Source: Psoroptes ovis
Taxonomy: Eukaryota; Arthropoda; Arachnida; Sarcoptiformes; Psoroptidae
Length of the DNA stretch: 64,000 nt
Assembly (NCBI GenBank): GCA_002943765.1
Contig: PQWQ01000001.1
Location: forward strand, 2,887,501 to 2,951,500
Direction: 5' to 3'
Of this stretch, positions 48,130 to 60,944 are shown one piece after another (positions within the stretch are counted from its first letter, which is position 1; every line of letters begins with the position of its first letter). The position numbers and the translations under genes are program-made. The notes below the pieces were generated by a model. The model made no database searches and was not told where the DNA came from. It worked only from the letters and a program-made list of their open reading frames with translations.

Positions 48130-48617
48130 AATTATCGGCCTGTTGTCATGTTCTCAAGTTTTGTCAATTTAAATACTTTTTATCAATAATTATTTCGGGT
48201 TCAAATTGATGTTTAATTGATTTCAATTAATTTATTATCAATAATTTTTGACTCTTAGATCTATTTGATTGGTTTTTGACGATATTTTCTTGATAATTTC
48301 TTGATTTTTGATTTTCGAAATTGAAAGCGATTCTCGAGAACGCATGCGTTCATCAATACATGATTGCCATGCCGTTTTTTCGCATCTTTTGCTGAATATA
48401 ACACGCTAAGTCACGCTGATCATATTCAATTAAGTTGTATATTAATATCACATATAGACCCATCCATTTATTTCTAGAAAATTTTTGGTTGTTAGAAATC
48501 AATTCGCTCATTCATTCACTTATTTTCATCTTAGAGCTTCAAGCATATTCACCACGCCATTCGAAAAAAACCGCAAATTCTTTTGAAATTTTCGATTAAT
48601 TACAACTAAATTACATC

Positions 48618-50434
48618 ATGTACAGAGTTTCAAATATTTTACGTTCAACCGCTAATCATTTAACCCGTGTGAATGGAACGCCGACATCATCGGCCATTCT
48701 AGCCACACGTAATCATGATGTTCGCCGTGGTATGGCTAAAGATATAAAATTTGGTGCCGATGCACGTGCACAAATGTTACAAGGTGTTGATGTATTGGCT
48801 GATGCTGTCGCCGTTACAATGGGTCCAAAAGGTCGTAATGTTATTATTGAACAATCATGGGGCTCACCGAAAATCACCAAAGACGGTGTTACCGTTGCTA
48901 AAGCTGTTGAATTGAAAGATAAATTTCAAAATATTGGTGCTAAATTAGTTCAAGATGTTGCCAACAATACAAATGAAGAAGCTGGTGATGGTACAACAAC
49001 AGCAACAATTTTAGCACGTGCTATTGCCAAAGAAGGTTTTGAAAAGATTAGCAAAGGTGCTAATCCGATTGAAATTCGTCGTGGTGTAATGACTGCTGTT
49101 GAACATGTTGTCGATAAGTTGAAATCATTTTCAAAACCAGTTACAACCCCAGAAGAAATTTCACAAGTAGCAACAATTTCAGCGAATGGTGATCGAAGAA
49201 TCGGTGAACTTATATCTGATGCAATGAAACGTGTTGGTCGTGATGGTGTGTTGACGGTTAAAGATGGCAAAACACTGTCAGATGAATTAGAAGTGATTGA
49301 AGGAATGAAATTCGATCGTGGTTACATATCGCCTTATTTTTTGACCAAAGGAAACAAAGTTGAATTCCAAGATGCATTATTATTGATTACAGAGAAAAAA
49401 ATATCCACAGCTCAATCATTAATTCCAGCATTAGAAATGGCAGTAAATCAACGCAAACCATTAGTTATCATTGCTGAAGATTTAGATGGTGATGCATTGA
49501 CAACATTGATTATAAATAAAATCAAAATCAATTTACAAGTAGCAGCAGTCAAAGCACCAGGTTTTGGTGATAATCGTAAAAATACTTTACATGATATAGC
49601 AATTGCAACTGGTGGTGCCGTATTTGGTGATGATGCCAATATACATAAACTTGAAGAAATTAAACATACCGATTTTGGTCAAGTCGGTGAAGTTACCATC
49701 ACAAAAGATGATACGCTTTTACTCAAGGTAATTTAATAATCCTAATTTAAATTCAACGTTCAACAATTTTTATTTTTAATTTTACACAGGGAAAAGGTAA
49801 TAAAGCTGAAATTGAGAAACGTGTTCAACAAATTCGTGATGATATTGATAACACAAATTCTGAATATGAAAAAGAAAAATTCCAAGAAAGATTAGCCCGA
49901 TTATCGAGCGGTGTTGCCGTATTGAAAATTGGTGGTTCATCTGAAGTTGAAGTCAATGAGAAAAAAGACCGTGTTACTGATGCATTGAATGCTACAAGAG
50001 CTGCCGTCGAAGAAGGTATCGTTCCTGGTGGCGGTGTTGCTGTACTTAGATGTATCAAATATTTAGATGATCTTAAACCGGATAATGAAGATCAAAAAAT
50101 CGGTATTGATTTGGTACGAAAAGCATTGAAACAACCATGCATGCAAATCGTACAAAATGCTGGTGTTGAACCATCAGTTGTTGTTAATAAAATTCTTGAA
50201 TCTGATGAATTAAGCTTCGGTTATGATGCAATGAATGATAAATATTGTAATCTAATCGATGCCGGTATTATTGATCCAACAAAAGTTGTACGAACAGCAT
50301 TAATGGATGCTGCTGGTGTTGCATCGCTATTGACCACTGCTGAATCTGTTATTTGTGAAACACCAAAAGAAGAAGGTGCTAATCCGATGGCCGGTATGGG
50401 TGGCATGGGAGGAATGGGTGGTATGGGCATGTAA
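48618..50434 (+). CDS. HSPD1: Mitochondrial 60 kDa chaperonin (Hsp60, GroEL)
   Basis: Two exons, 48618-49727 and 49790-50434, are separated by a 62-nt phase-0 intron and give 584 aa (human 573). An Arg/Ser-rich mitochondrial presequence (about residues 1-38, MYRVSNILRSTANHLTRVNG) precedes the mature start KDIKFGADARAQML. The ATP-site motifs MGPKGRNVIIEQSWGSPKIT and AGDGTTTATILARAI are intact. The apical region has RGYISPYFLTKGNKVEFQDA. Exon 2 carries GGSSEVEVNEKKDRVTDALN and EEGIVPGGG. The C-terminus is the GGM repeat tail usual for GroEL-type chaperonins. It folds imported matrix proteins with Hsp10, whose gene is divergent from it. Tandem AATAAA signals lie at 50754-50763. Confidence 0.98.
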
Positions 50435-50859
50435 ATTAGATACCACTGATACATAATCTTCCATTCAATCAAATCAATGTGTTTACCCTTTTTTTATTAA
50501 TCACAACAATTTAAACATCATGCCTTCAACATACACACAAATCATTTAATTTGAGGCGAATACTCTCATTTGTTAATCACAAATTAGGGATTTCAAATCG
50601 AAGAAAAAATCAAAATCATTTTTTTAGTACCCTTTAAAAAATTCATGAAGAGTATTGTACAAATTATTGAATATTTTTCACATTTACACTCTAATTTTTC
50701 AATTCATTAATTAGTTATGATTATCATTATTTTTGTAGTTATTTTTTTCAACAAATAAATAAAACAATTTTTATTCACTAATAGTGTTTAATCTCAATCA
50801 TGGAGCAAAAAAAAAAACGAATAAAAACATAATCATATTCAATAGTTAGAGGGTTTAAT
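50435..50859. other. Convergent 3' flanks of HSPD1 and alanine aminotransferase
   Basis: The interval contains overlapping AATAAATAAA at 50754-50763 for HSPD1 and a TTTATT near 50770 that reads as AATAAA on the minus strand for the aminotransferase. There is no gene. Confidence 0.6.
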
Positions 50860-52372
50860 TTATGCATATTCTTCAAGAAATTTTAGATGGAATTGTTTAA
50901 ATTTTTCCATCATACGCGAAAATAACTCTGGTTGTGGTAAAATCGTTGTTCGAAAATGATAAGTGCCTGGTATTTGACCGAAACCTGATCCAGGTACCAA
51001 ACAAATTCCAGTTTGTTCTAATAATTGTTTACAATAGAAAAAGTCTGGTTTTTGATTCACTTTTTCTGCTTCTTGGATCGCTTTCGCCGGTATTTGTATG
51101 CGTGGAAATGCATACATAGCACCGGCTACTGGATTTGATCGTATACCTTCTAATGAATTCAATGTACGCGTGGTTAGTTCTGCACGACCTTTCAATGAAG
51201 CCAATACTGCTGCTTTTTCTTTTTGATGTAAATCATATGATGGCTCTCCTTCTTGTGGTGGCCGTACAATGCAATCAATGGCAAATTGACCAATTATTGC
51301 TGAACATAAGCGAGCACTAATCTGTTTAAATAATATTGCTTTGACGTCTGGTTGAAAATTCTCAATTTCCATGTAGCCACCACGAAGACCACATTCGCCC
51401 ATATATCCTTTTGAGGCGCTCATTAATGATACTAATTCAAGTTGAACACCGATCTCTTTCATCACTTTTTTGAATGAATGAAATTCTGCTCCTTCTTTCC
51501 ATATATTATGCTGATATACTTCATCGGCAATAATCACTAAATTATTATCACGAGCAAATCGGATTATCTGAGCAATATTCTCTTTAGTCAATACTGCTCC
51601 AGTCGGATTGCCTGGATTTATTACAACTATTAATAGAAATATAAAAAAGTGAGAAATAATATGCTCGCAACAATTAATTAGAAAAAACTTTACCGATAGC
51701 TTTTGGTTTACATTTAGATTTTGATTCATCTAATGCACGTTGTAATTCAGAAATATCAAGTGCCCATTCATTCTCTTCATCTAAATAATATGAAATGCAT
51801 TCCATTGCAAGTTCACTACAAGTGGCAGTATATAATGGATATTGTGGAATCGGTATCAAAACACCAGTCGGAACACCATCGGTAGAAAATGAATTGATTA
51901 ATGTGAACATTAATTTTACACCTTCACTGGCGCCTGACGTTAAAATAATGTTACGCCAATCGCTAGGATAACCATCACGTTTTTCAATATATTCAGCAAC
52001 ATGGCGACGAATAATTTCGATACCAGCAGAATCTGAATATGCACCAACTGATTGTCCACCACAATATGATAACAATAATTTGATTCTTTCCTTAACATCA
52101 CTTGGTAGATTCGGATCGGATAATGCCGATTTCGGAAAAAGACTTCCAGAAAGAACTTGCCGAATGAATGTTATTGGTGTTTCACCCATCATATGACAAT
52201 CACCAATATTTGCACGAATAACTTCGTCGAATGGTTTTTGAACACCATTTTTTAGTTCTTGTATCAATTCAACAGCACGTGCAGGGATGGGGCCACGTAC
52301 TGCATATTCCATACGAACTAAATTATCATTTATAGTTTGCATTGAAAGCACTGGCTTATTTGAATCATCCAT
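50860..52372 (-). CDS. GPT: Alanine aminotransferase
   Basis: Two exons, 52372-51694 and 51626-50860, are joined across a 67-nt intron in phase 1 and give 481 aa (human GPT 496). This is a class I/II PLP-dependent aminotransferase converting alanine and 2-oxoglutarate to pyruvate and glutamate. Family signatures are NIGDCHMMGETPITFIRQVL, GAYSDSAGIEIIRRHVAEYI, LTSGASEGVKLM, VVINPGNPTG (across the junction) and IIADEVYQHN. The PLP lysine is at about residue 299 in SASKGYMGECGLRGGYME, and PGSGFGQIPGTYHFRTTILP lies near the end. The N-terminus is acidic rather than a mitochondrial targeting sequence, so the predicted location is cytosolic. It converges on HSPD1. Confidence 0.95.
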
Positions 52373-54775
52373 ATTTTATTGATTTTACTGAATATGAAAG
52401 GTAAAATATTTTAATATAAAATAAAATAAATTACCACAAAACACAATGACTAACCTTGGACTAAACTTCTTAAATCGACAAAACAAATTAAAATAAATTA
52501 AAATATCTTTAACGAGAAAAAATATTATGCAGTGATAACAGTTGATAATGATAATAAAATTTATTTTTTTTAAAAATGAAAAAAGGATGAATGATGATGT
52601 CAATAGACAATTTAGATAGATCGACAAATATAGATCAGATTTCGATATATCAGAGAATCGAATTTAAAATCGAAATTTGTTTGATTGATAATTATTATCA
52701 TAATTCAATTGTTATTATAATGATGATGATTGTTGATTATTGCTTTAATTAATTGGCAATTGAATTATGGTTATGCTTATTTTTTTCACAATAACCTATA
52801 GTTGATTGACACCAAAATTGAAAGTGATTATATAGATTTATTAATAGACTGAGATGTATTTCAATCCTCGACACATTGTTATTATTTCATCTATTTTATC
52901 GTGGCAATAAAGTTGAATAAATTAACGATTTGTAGGATTTTTTCCGAACACTAATTCATGAGGAAATCGATGTAAAAAAACAAACACCCAGCTTTGGCCA
53001 GCTTTCAACGGCAAAAAAATAAGGTTAATCAAATTTTAATGAGCGAAATCACAGGTGTATGCATTTTTCTCTTAAATTTTTCAAAAATATGATTATTTTA
53101 TGACACGAAATCAAGTATTTTATGTCTAATTCAGTGTCTGATTGATAAATACACAATTTCAAAAGAGAAATACTAATTTATAGTCGATTTTACTATTATT
53201 TTTAAATTCACTATTATTCAGTTTATGACGATACGTTCTCGTTGATCAACATTAACTAATTTTAAATTTTTTCCCCTTCTAATTTTTTCAATCAAAAACC
53301 ACCAAATGTTAATGTTATGCAAACAAATAAAGAAAAATCTACGAATACTGATGATTATCCTTGAAATTTTGAATTCTGATGATTTAAAATGAACAAAATA
53401 ATCTTTTGATATTTGATCAAAAAGATATGTTCATCATTATTATCTTATGATCAGAGAGAGAAGACGGCAAAAACTTGGATTCGATGCAAAATCTTAGGCA
53501 AAAAATATTTAACATCAATTATTATATATAAATCAATGAAAAAATATAAGTTTAACTCACATGCGTTCAACTAAAAGTGAATTTTAAATGAATTAATGAC
53601 AAAAATGAATGTCAAATATCTTTTTGTTGTTGTTTTCATCAAGGAGGAAATTTGAAATTTTCTACGGCAAAAATCGATTAGTTGCAATGGAAACCCAGTT
53701 CAATGATAGTCAAAAATGATTGTGACACAAACATTGAGACATTGTTCAGTCTTATTTCCACAAATCATTGGAAGTGATCAATTTTCCTAAATCTAGAAAC
53801 TTTCTGCCCTGAGATTTTTGTTGTTGTCTTTTTAACTGTTTCGAGGTTAAAATTATTTGCCAAATATTTCGGAAATCATCCAACAGAAGGCGATCAAACT
53901 GCACGAAATTTTTCAAAAAATTCAAAATTTAAAAATCAAACGATTAAACAGTTTACAGTAATGATCATAAAGCTTCAATCAATTCATTGCTATTATTTGT
54001 CGATTATTAATTGTCATTGATTGATGATAGATCTGAACGATTTTAATCGGAATATTTCTTTACTTTCTCTTTTTGTACATTTTCTTTAATTTAAATTTAA
54101 ATGGATTATAATATTATATATAAGATGTGAAAGAATTTATATTGTAATTGATCAAAATAAAAAAAGAGATTAAATAAATCGAATCAATCAAATACAATGG
54201 ACAATTATTTATGATATATTAACATGTTATCTATTTATTTATTCATTTATGTAATTCATGCAATTGTAATTGCAAATCGCTTGTTGTAATGTAATGTAAT
54301 GTAATGTAAAATGACATTTATTTACATTTGATTTCGATATTGATCATTATTGTTTGTTGATGATAATAATAATAAATGATAATTTTTTAAAATTATCCGA
54401 CAATATTTCACCAATAATAATCATGATCATGATAATAATGACATCAATTTGTTTGAAATTGTAAATTATTGTAAAACATTTCAACCATTATTCATTCAAA
54501 AAAACGTATTTTCAATCAAAATTGAATTGTCATTGCTGAATCTTATTATTATTTTTTTTACATAAATACAATTGTCGTATAATTTTAGGTATTTTTCTTT
54601 TTGTCAACGACAGAATGCAAGATGTCTTCTTCTATCAATAAATGTGCTGTATTTTTTCTTCGAAATAGATTTGAAATGATATAAAAATGTTATATGGTGT
54701 GTTTATGTGTGATTTTCACATTTTTTATGCTTTTTTATGGATACGATTCTTATTATTATCATAATAATCATTTAT
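52373..54775. other. AT-rich intergenic region
   Basis: Upstream of the aminotransferase and downstream of beta-sarcoglycan. It contains a short (GTAAT)n tract at about 54286-54309. No open frame shows a recognisable family or coding-like codon use. Confidence 0.6.
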
Positions 54776-55672
54776 TCACAGACATGGGTTATCAGATAGC
54801 GGAAATCTTGCATCTGAACAGCTGCTACTTGAATCTTTGATTGCCATACGAAATAGTTGTCCATTTCGGGCACAAATACATAATTTGTATTGTAAATCCA
54901 TTTGTTGTTTTTGTTGTTGTTGTTGATGGGTATTATTATTATGATAATTTCGCCGTACAATTCGTGATTTGAATGAATTCATATCTAAATAAATTCCTTT
55001 ATTACTATCAATAATAATACTTGAATTCAATGATGATAGATATAAATTTTCTGCATCCAATTTTATCTGTTTTCCTTCCATATTGATACCTTCATTACCA
55101 CGTATACGTATTTTACCTTTCGATATGATCGATAAATCATCATTCAATGGTGAACGTATTAATTTAATATCACGTACGCCGTTAGGCACTGATAATGTTT
55201 TGATTGAATTTAATGGTAATGAAGCTAAATCAAATGGAAATAATAGCTCATTATTGCTTGATGATCGTATTTCAAGACCATTATTTGATTGTAATCGAAT
55301 ACCATTATTATTGATTTGTATTGATGATGATTTACCGCTTTGTAAACGAATATTACCGGTTATTGTTGATAAACCGGATATACGATTATTTGATAATAAT
55401 ATGCGATCAATATATGTATCTTTGTGTAATATTAAATTATTATCGATTATTGAAAAATATTCAAAACCAGGTATTAAACGTAAACGATAAACAATAACTA
55501 ATAATGTTATGGTTGTAATTATCGATATGACTAATAATGTTATAATAATTATTATCAATATTTCTTTACGATGATTTTGATTCTGATTTTGATTATTATT
55601 ATTCATTGATAATGTATTATTGATTTGATGATTATCATTATCGATTGTTGAAAAACGATTTGATGATAACAT
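54776..55672 (-). CDS. SGCB: Beta-sarcoglycan
   Basis: A single exon of 298 aa (human SGCB 318). A short Asn/Gln-rich cytoplasmic N-terminus is followed by one membrane helix at about 38-62 (ILIIIIITLLVISIITTITL) and a long extracellular part, a type II topology. The extracellular region is made of short beta-strand repeats (ISGLSTITGNIRLQSGKSSS, IQINNNGIRLQSNNGLEIRS) typical of the sarcoglycan fold. It ends with the conserved cysteine cluster YKLCICARNGQLFRMAI, then SCSDARFPLSDNPCL. KLCxC and SDNPC favour beta over delta/gamma sarcoglycan. The protein belongs to the dystrophin-associated sarcoglycan complex at the muscle membrane. A His/Gln-rich low-complexity insertion (NNNTHQQQQQKQQ) precedes the cysteine cluster. 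Confidence 0.88.
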   Translation of the reverse strand: MLSSNRFSTIDNDNHQINNTLSMNNNNQNQNQNHRKEILIIIIITLLVISIITTITLLVIVYRLRLIPGFEYFSIIDNNLILHKDTYIDRILLSNNRISGLSTITGNIRLQSGKSSSIQINNNGIRLQSNNGLEIRSSSNNELLFPFDLASLPLNSIKTLSVPNGVRDIKLIRSPLNDDLSIISKGKIRIRGNEGINMEGKQIKLDAENLYLSSLNSSIIIDSNKGIYLDMNSFKSRIVRRNYHNNNTHQQQQQKQQMDLQYKLCICARNGQLFRMAIKDSSSSCSDARFPLSDNPCL

Positions 55673-58600
55673 TTTTTAATTATTAAATCAATTCATGAAC
55701 TTGAAGGTTAATGAATGAATGATTGATAGATTGATTCTATTAACATCTAAATATTTAACGAAGAAATCAAAATTGAATCTTTATTCTTCGTCGATCTCCG
55801 ATATCTCTTTGAATTGGGAGCATAAATTTCAAAAGTAAACTAAGAAATATTTGATCATTTCATTGTTGATCGATTTGATTTCAATAATCGAAGAATTTGA
55901 ATTTGTTATTTTTAGAAGATGGAGAGAAAAAACAAATTGATTTATGTTTTACGGCATGCATATGTGCTTTCGTGGAAAATATTGGCAAATGATTTAAAAT
56001 TTTATTTATTCAATGATTTCTGTTTACATTTAATCAAAACACACAGGAACAAACAATGTAAACACACAACGAAAAATTTTAATTTTAAATACTTCGAATA
56101 CTTATATTCGAAAAATTGAAAATATATCCGTGGCTTCATGTATATTCACCATTTATATGGAATATTTTAAAAAATATAATGATGATCGCTGCTGTTGTCG
56201 GTGTTGTTGCTATTTTTTTCAAATTGAACATCCATGTTTGTTCGAAGCATCATCATACCGACATGAAATGAAAGAAAATAAATTAGAATAAGGTCGTCGC
56301 CGTCTAATATACATTGAATAATAATGGCAAGAAATATTTTTCGTCAATTTCTCACTTGGGGCGTCATTAACAGAAATTAAAAGCAAAAAATAAAGAATTG
56401 TCGAGTGGAATCGAAATGAAAATTAAATTTTTTCTTATATCTTTTGGTTGGTGTGAAATACTAATAATGAAATGATCAAATCTCATATAAAACACAAATA
56501 TATCGTCTGTTTCATAGTCATTGTTATCATCATCAAAGAAGCTAATATAAAGTATAAATAAATAAGGATGCTCTGATAAATGAAAATAAAATATTAAAAA
56601 AACAAAAATTGTTTATTTCAAACGACAATAATCATTGTCATCATATCTTTCTTGCATTATTATATATTACATAACATGGAATTTTTTGTTTGAAGCAATG
56701 ATTCCATGCACACAGACACACAAACATGAACATTTGAACATAATAATAATACTAATAATGATGTTTGATTATCATTATCATTATTATCAGTGTTGTTGAT
56801 GTTTCTTTGGACGAAAATATGAGGACAAACTCAGAGCGAAAGAGATGGATGGATGGAAATGAAACATTTGAATCTTTGAAAAAAATAGCTCTGAAGTTGT
56901 AATTAGCCCAAAAGCATCTTCATATCTTTCGGATAAAAGATGCAGAAAATGTATTTCTGGATGCTTTCGATTAAGAATGATGATAAAAATGGGAACAAAT
57001 GAATGAAATGAAGAATTTTTCAGTTGAAAATTACTTATTATTCGCTCTTATCTTTGACTGAAGATTGATTCCGTTATTATTAATATCAACGAGTAACAAA
57101 TGATAATGACAAAAAAAAAAGAAAATGTCAAATATGAAAAATTTCGTCTGACAGCACACTCATATATCACATGTATATGATTAACCGAGTATCACAAGAT
57201 ACATTCAAATTATTGCTAGTCTTTGAGAAACTTGATTATTTGAAACATGGAGGAATTAATTGATAATAATCTTACAAAATTTTGCCCGAAGCCCAATCCA
57301 ATTGTTTTCAATTATGTATTGTTGTTCAATAATTTTAAAATAAAATTGTACAAACATTAAAAATACACAAAATACTCAAAAATATTTTAGAAAAAAAATT
57401 CTAAAATCAATTCATTTTTCTTCTTCGTCAAACAAATTGACAACAATGTCATTTAATTTTAAATTTTACATCATCATTGATCTTGAAGATATGAAACATT
57501 TGTAACATACATGATTTCACATATATCACACAAATGATGTGTGTCGAAAAATTGAACAAATGATTGAATGACTTGAATTAAATTGAATTGAATCTAAATC
57601 AAAAATGATAACAACATAACAAATAATATGTTTCATGTTAATATTTTCGAAAAAATTTTCAATTGAATTCTTTTCATCGCAATTTTTGCTTTTTTCGTTT
57701 AATTCACAATTTGATGACATATAGATGATGGTGGAGAAAAATAGATGGTAAAAAATATTTTCGATAAAAAATAAAATGAAAAGCGCAGCCAATGATGATG
57801 TTTAATAATGGCTAAAAAAATTGATACATCAAAGGAACAAAAAAAAAAAAAAATGAAATTGAAATTGAAATACCACACACAAACACACAATGAAACATCA
57901 ACGACAAATTCTAGTGTGTCTTTGTATGTGTGCATGGTGCATTTAGGGTCCTATATCTGTCTGTGTATGTGTGTAGATGTGTGGGTCTGTGTATATCAGA
58001 GGATAAACCGAAAATTGATGGAAGAATTTTCGTTTTTTTTTCAAATTTCTTCCAGTGAAACATTTGAAATTATTATTACAATGTCAATGTCTTTTTTTGT
58101 TTGATTTTTTTTAACTTGAAAATATAATCAAAAACCATAGAACCAGGAAAATTTGAATTGAAAACTGTCTTATGTTGAAATTAATGTGTGAATTCAGTGT
58201 TTGATATTATTACTATTATTATTTTTCCATTTGGGCAGAAAATTTTATGTTCATTGAATCCTTATCGTTATTATTATTATGGAAAAATGAAATTGTCCTT
58301 GATTTAATCACATTACTTAAAATGTACTTAAAATTGAATTACCTTTATTATCACTATTATTATTTGACGACAAAGTCATGCAAAAATATTGATAATGTAA
58401 TTAATTTGGAAAATAGTAAAAAAAAGTATTTTGATAGCCTAGTTTTTTTTAACACCAACTCTATGATTTTATTCAAATGCTAATGACATGAAAATTAATT
58501 TACCTGAATCTTGCCTAAGAATAATGAAATATGCAACCCAAAGTGACTGTAGATGGAATTGTCAATAGGAAGGAATCAAGCTAAAAAGAAAACCTAATTT

Positions 58601-60944
58601 TAGAAATCCTCGAGAAATGATCGCAAATGAAATGATGATGCGAAATTTCGGTGTCTTATGTGTTATGATATTCAGATCAATATTAACATCTCAATGTCGA
58701 TGCCATGTCTGTCTAATGTTTATAATCTAACAAATATCATGAAGATTTTGATAAGATGTATGTTGATTCAAATGTCAAACTTGGAGAAAGAAAAAATGCA
58801 TCATGTCAAATATCAATACGATACGATACGTGTTCGTATAGAAATCGTTCATGTGCCAAAGAACGGATAAGGTGGTATTAACTTTGATTCAAAAATAAAG
58901 AACATTTTTTTTTCGAAAGTTTTTCATTCTCAAATCAATAAAAATGAATCAAAATCAATAATAATATCGACAACGACTTTATAAAAATATGCCAAAATTT
59001 GAATGATTTCAAAAATTTGATCAGGAAAATTTCAACTTTACAATAAGTTCCTAGATTCAAAGCTAGGCCAAACCGAGAGAAAAAACGAAACATTTTAATA
59101 AAGTCAAGCAAATATAATATACATGGAATATAATGGATGTTAATAATATATTTTATACAGAAAATGTACAAGACATAATGTATTATACGAAACGAAAAAA
59201 AAATATGATTAACACCATTATCATCATTATATTAATAGTATTATCATTAATATTAAGTCAGTTAGTTAATCATTGACTTGAAATTCTCTATTTTTAATGG
59301 AATTTTCCACTTTTTCTTCAATGGAAATCCTATTTGGATAAAAAAAAAATTTTCGTTGTCAGCGTTGTTCAAATTAATTGATACAATGAGTCAATCTTTC
59401 TGAATGAACCAATCAGTAATTAAGGACTAAAGATGGTCGAAGGGTTTTTTTCTTGGCAGAGACAGATTTCACAAATTGATGCATCGACAGTATTTTTTTC
59501 AAAATTTTTTCTGAAAAAAAATTCTGATCATTTGCCGCCACAGCGATTGTTCATCACTGTGCATATGTCTGAATTAGTTTATATATTTCGAGAATTGAAA
59601 ATAAATGGAATAAATCATCTCTATTTGTGAAATTTACTTTCAAATTTCAAATATTTATCTTAGGTTCAAAGGGATTATGTGATGATTTCATTTTGAAATA
59701 AATTCTTGAATATTTGCCGGACAACTTAGTTTTTCGCAATTCAATATCAGCTAACGGCAGCAAAGGTTAATATTCTTACTTTTTAAAAAGGTTTTGTATC
59801 ATTTTATTTCGAAAAATTTCATTCAATAAATAACATTGTTCAATGAATCGATCAATTTTTTCAACATTTAATTCAAACAAATTATTTGTAGAAGAAGAAA
59901 CACAATTCATTTAATGAAAATGTCATCGTGAATTATATATGTTGAAACATCTTTAACAATTAATATATCTAAGAGAGATAATTTGTTTAATGAACCATTC
60001 ATATTTGGATGAAAAAATAATAAAAGAAAAATGACATTTTCGCCATGTTTTTTGCTTCACTCTCCAAAACATCATCATGACATTGTTCCTGTATTTGTTA
60101 TGAAATCTTAAAAAATATCTGGAAATAATGAAAAAAGATACATCCGTTTGAAAAAAAAAACGAAAGGAAATTCATAAATTTCGTTGGAATTTATACAAGA
60201 AATGAATTCAATTTCATATCTGTTTAATTTAACAAAAATTTCATTGCAAAAAAGACATATGTACAAATTAAATTTGAATCATTTTGGTTGATATCGATTT
60301 TAATTTAAAATTTGGTTTGAAATTATATTTTCTCATTGTCATAGATATTGCATAGATTTTCCGAAATCATTTGACCAAAATAATCAAGTTTTTATCTTAA
60401 ATTTTAAAAGATAAACTCATTTCTTTCTTTGTTTATTTTTTCAATGTTTTTTTTTTTGATATTTATTATAGTAAATAAAAGAAGAAAAATAATGAAAACT
60501 TTAAATTAAGTTTATATATTACATCAGTGACAATTTAATTCATTGGAATTTACTTTATTCGAAATAATAATAAGAACATTGGAATTCTCAGCACACATTT
60601 CGTTCACAAAATCATTCACGTTAAATCGATTGTAGCAAGTTGTGACTTTAAATTCAAAGTCAAATATAAATTTATTTATCTTTTCCATAAATTTAACTCT
60701 GTTAATCGGTGAGTGCAATAAAACAGGAAACGAAATCATTCATTTCAAATCTAGCCCAAAAAATCAGCAATTCTAATTTGGCTTCTATATTTCAAAAATT
60801 CTTTAGGAGATTTTGTCGAATGCGCATTTAAAACATTATTTTATTTGTCGTGAATTTTTTCGTATCACTTTCATATAATATTAGGCCAATTTAGATAGAA
60901 AATTTTTCGATTTAAATTCGTTTTTTTACATTTGAAATCAAAAT
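55673..60944. other. AT-rich region without recognisable genes
   Basis: About 5.3 kb. The small frames at 55919-56119, 58658-58870, 59433-59630 (+) and 60524-60739 (-) were read; none resembles a family I know and none has convincing splice partners. Short (CA)/(TG) stretches lie near 57870-57990. I see no RNA gene. Confidence 0.55.

Larger units (their letters stand above)
47865..48617. promoter_or_regulatory. Bidirectional heat-shock promoter region HSPE1-HSPD1
   Basis: 753 bp separate the divergent start codons of the two chaperonin genes. A perfect three-unit heat-shock element lies at 48117-48129 and a weaker one at 47970-47982. Two perfect palindromes (TTCTCGAGAA at 48331-48340 and GAACGCATGCGTTC at 48338-48351) overlap. 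Head-to-head HSPE1/HSPD1 with a shared promoter is also known in vertebrates. Confidence 0.8.

Noticed and set aside
54286..54309. (GTAAT)4 pentanucleotide repeat, considered as a telomere-like tract
   Set aside because: Too short, and the unit does not match arthropod telomere repeats (TTAGG type).
58658..58870. Plus-strand frame of 70 codons ending HVPKNG
   Set aside because: No domain, no coding-like codon pattern and no conserved neighbour; probably chance.
59433..59630. Plus-strand frame of 65 codons starting MVEGFFSWQR
   Set aside because: No family recognised and no splice partner; isolated within AT-rich DNA.
60524..60739. Minus-strand frame of 71 codons containing several Cys and Asn residues
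   Set aside because: I considered it as a small secreted protein, but it has no clear signal peptide, no recognisable cysteine pattern and no splice partners.
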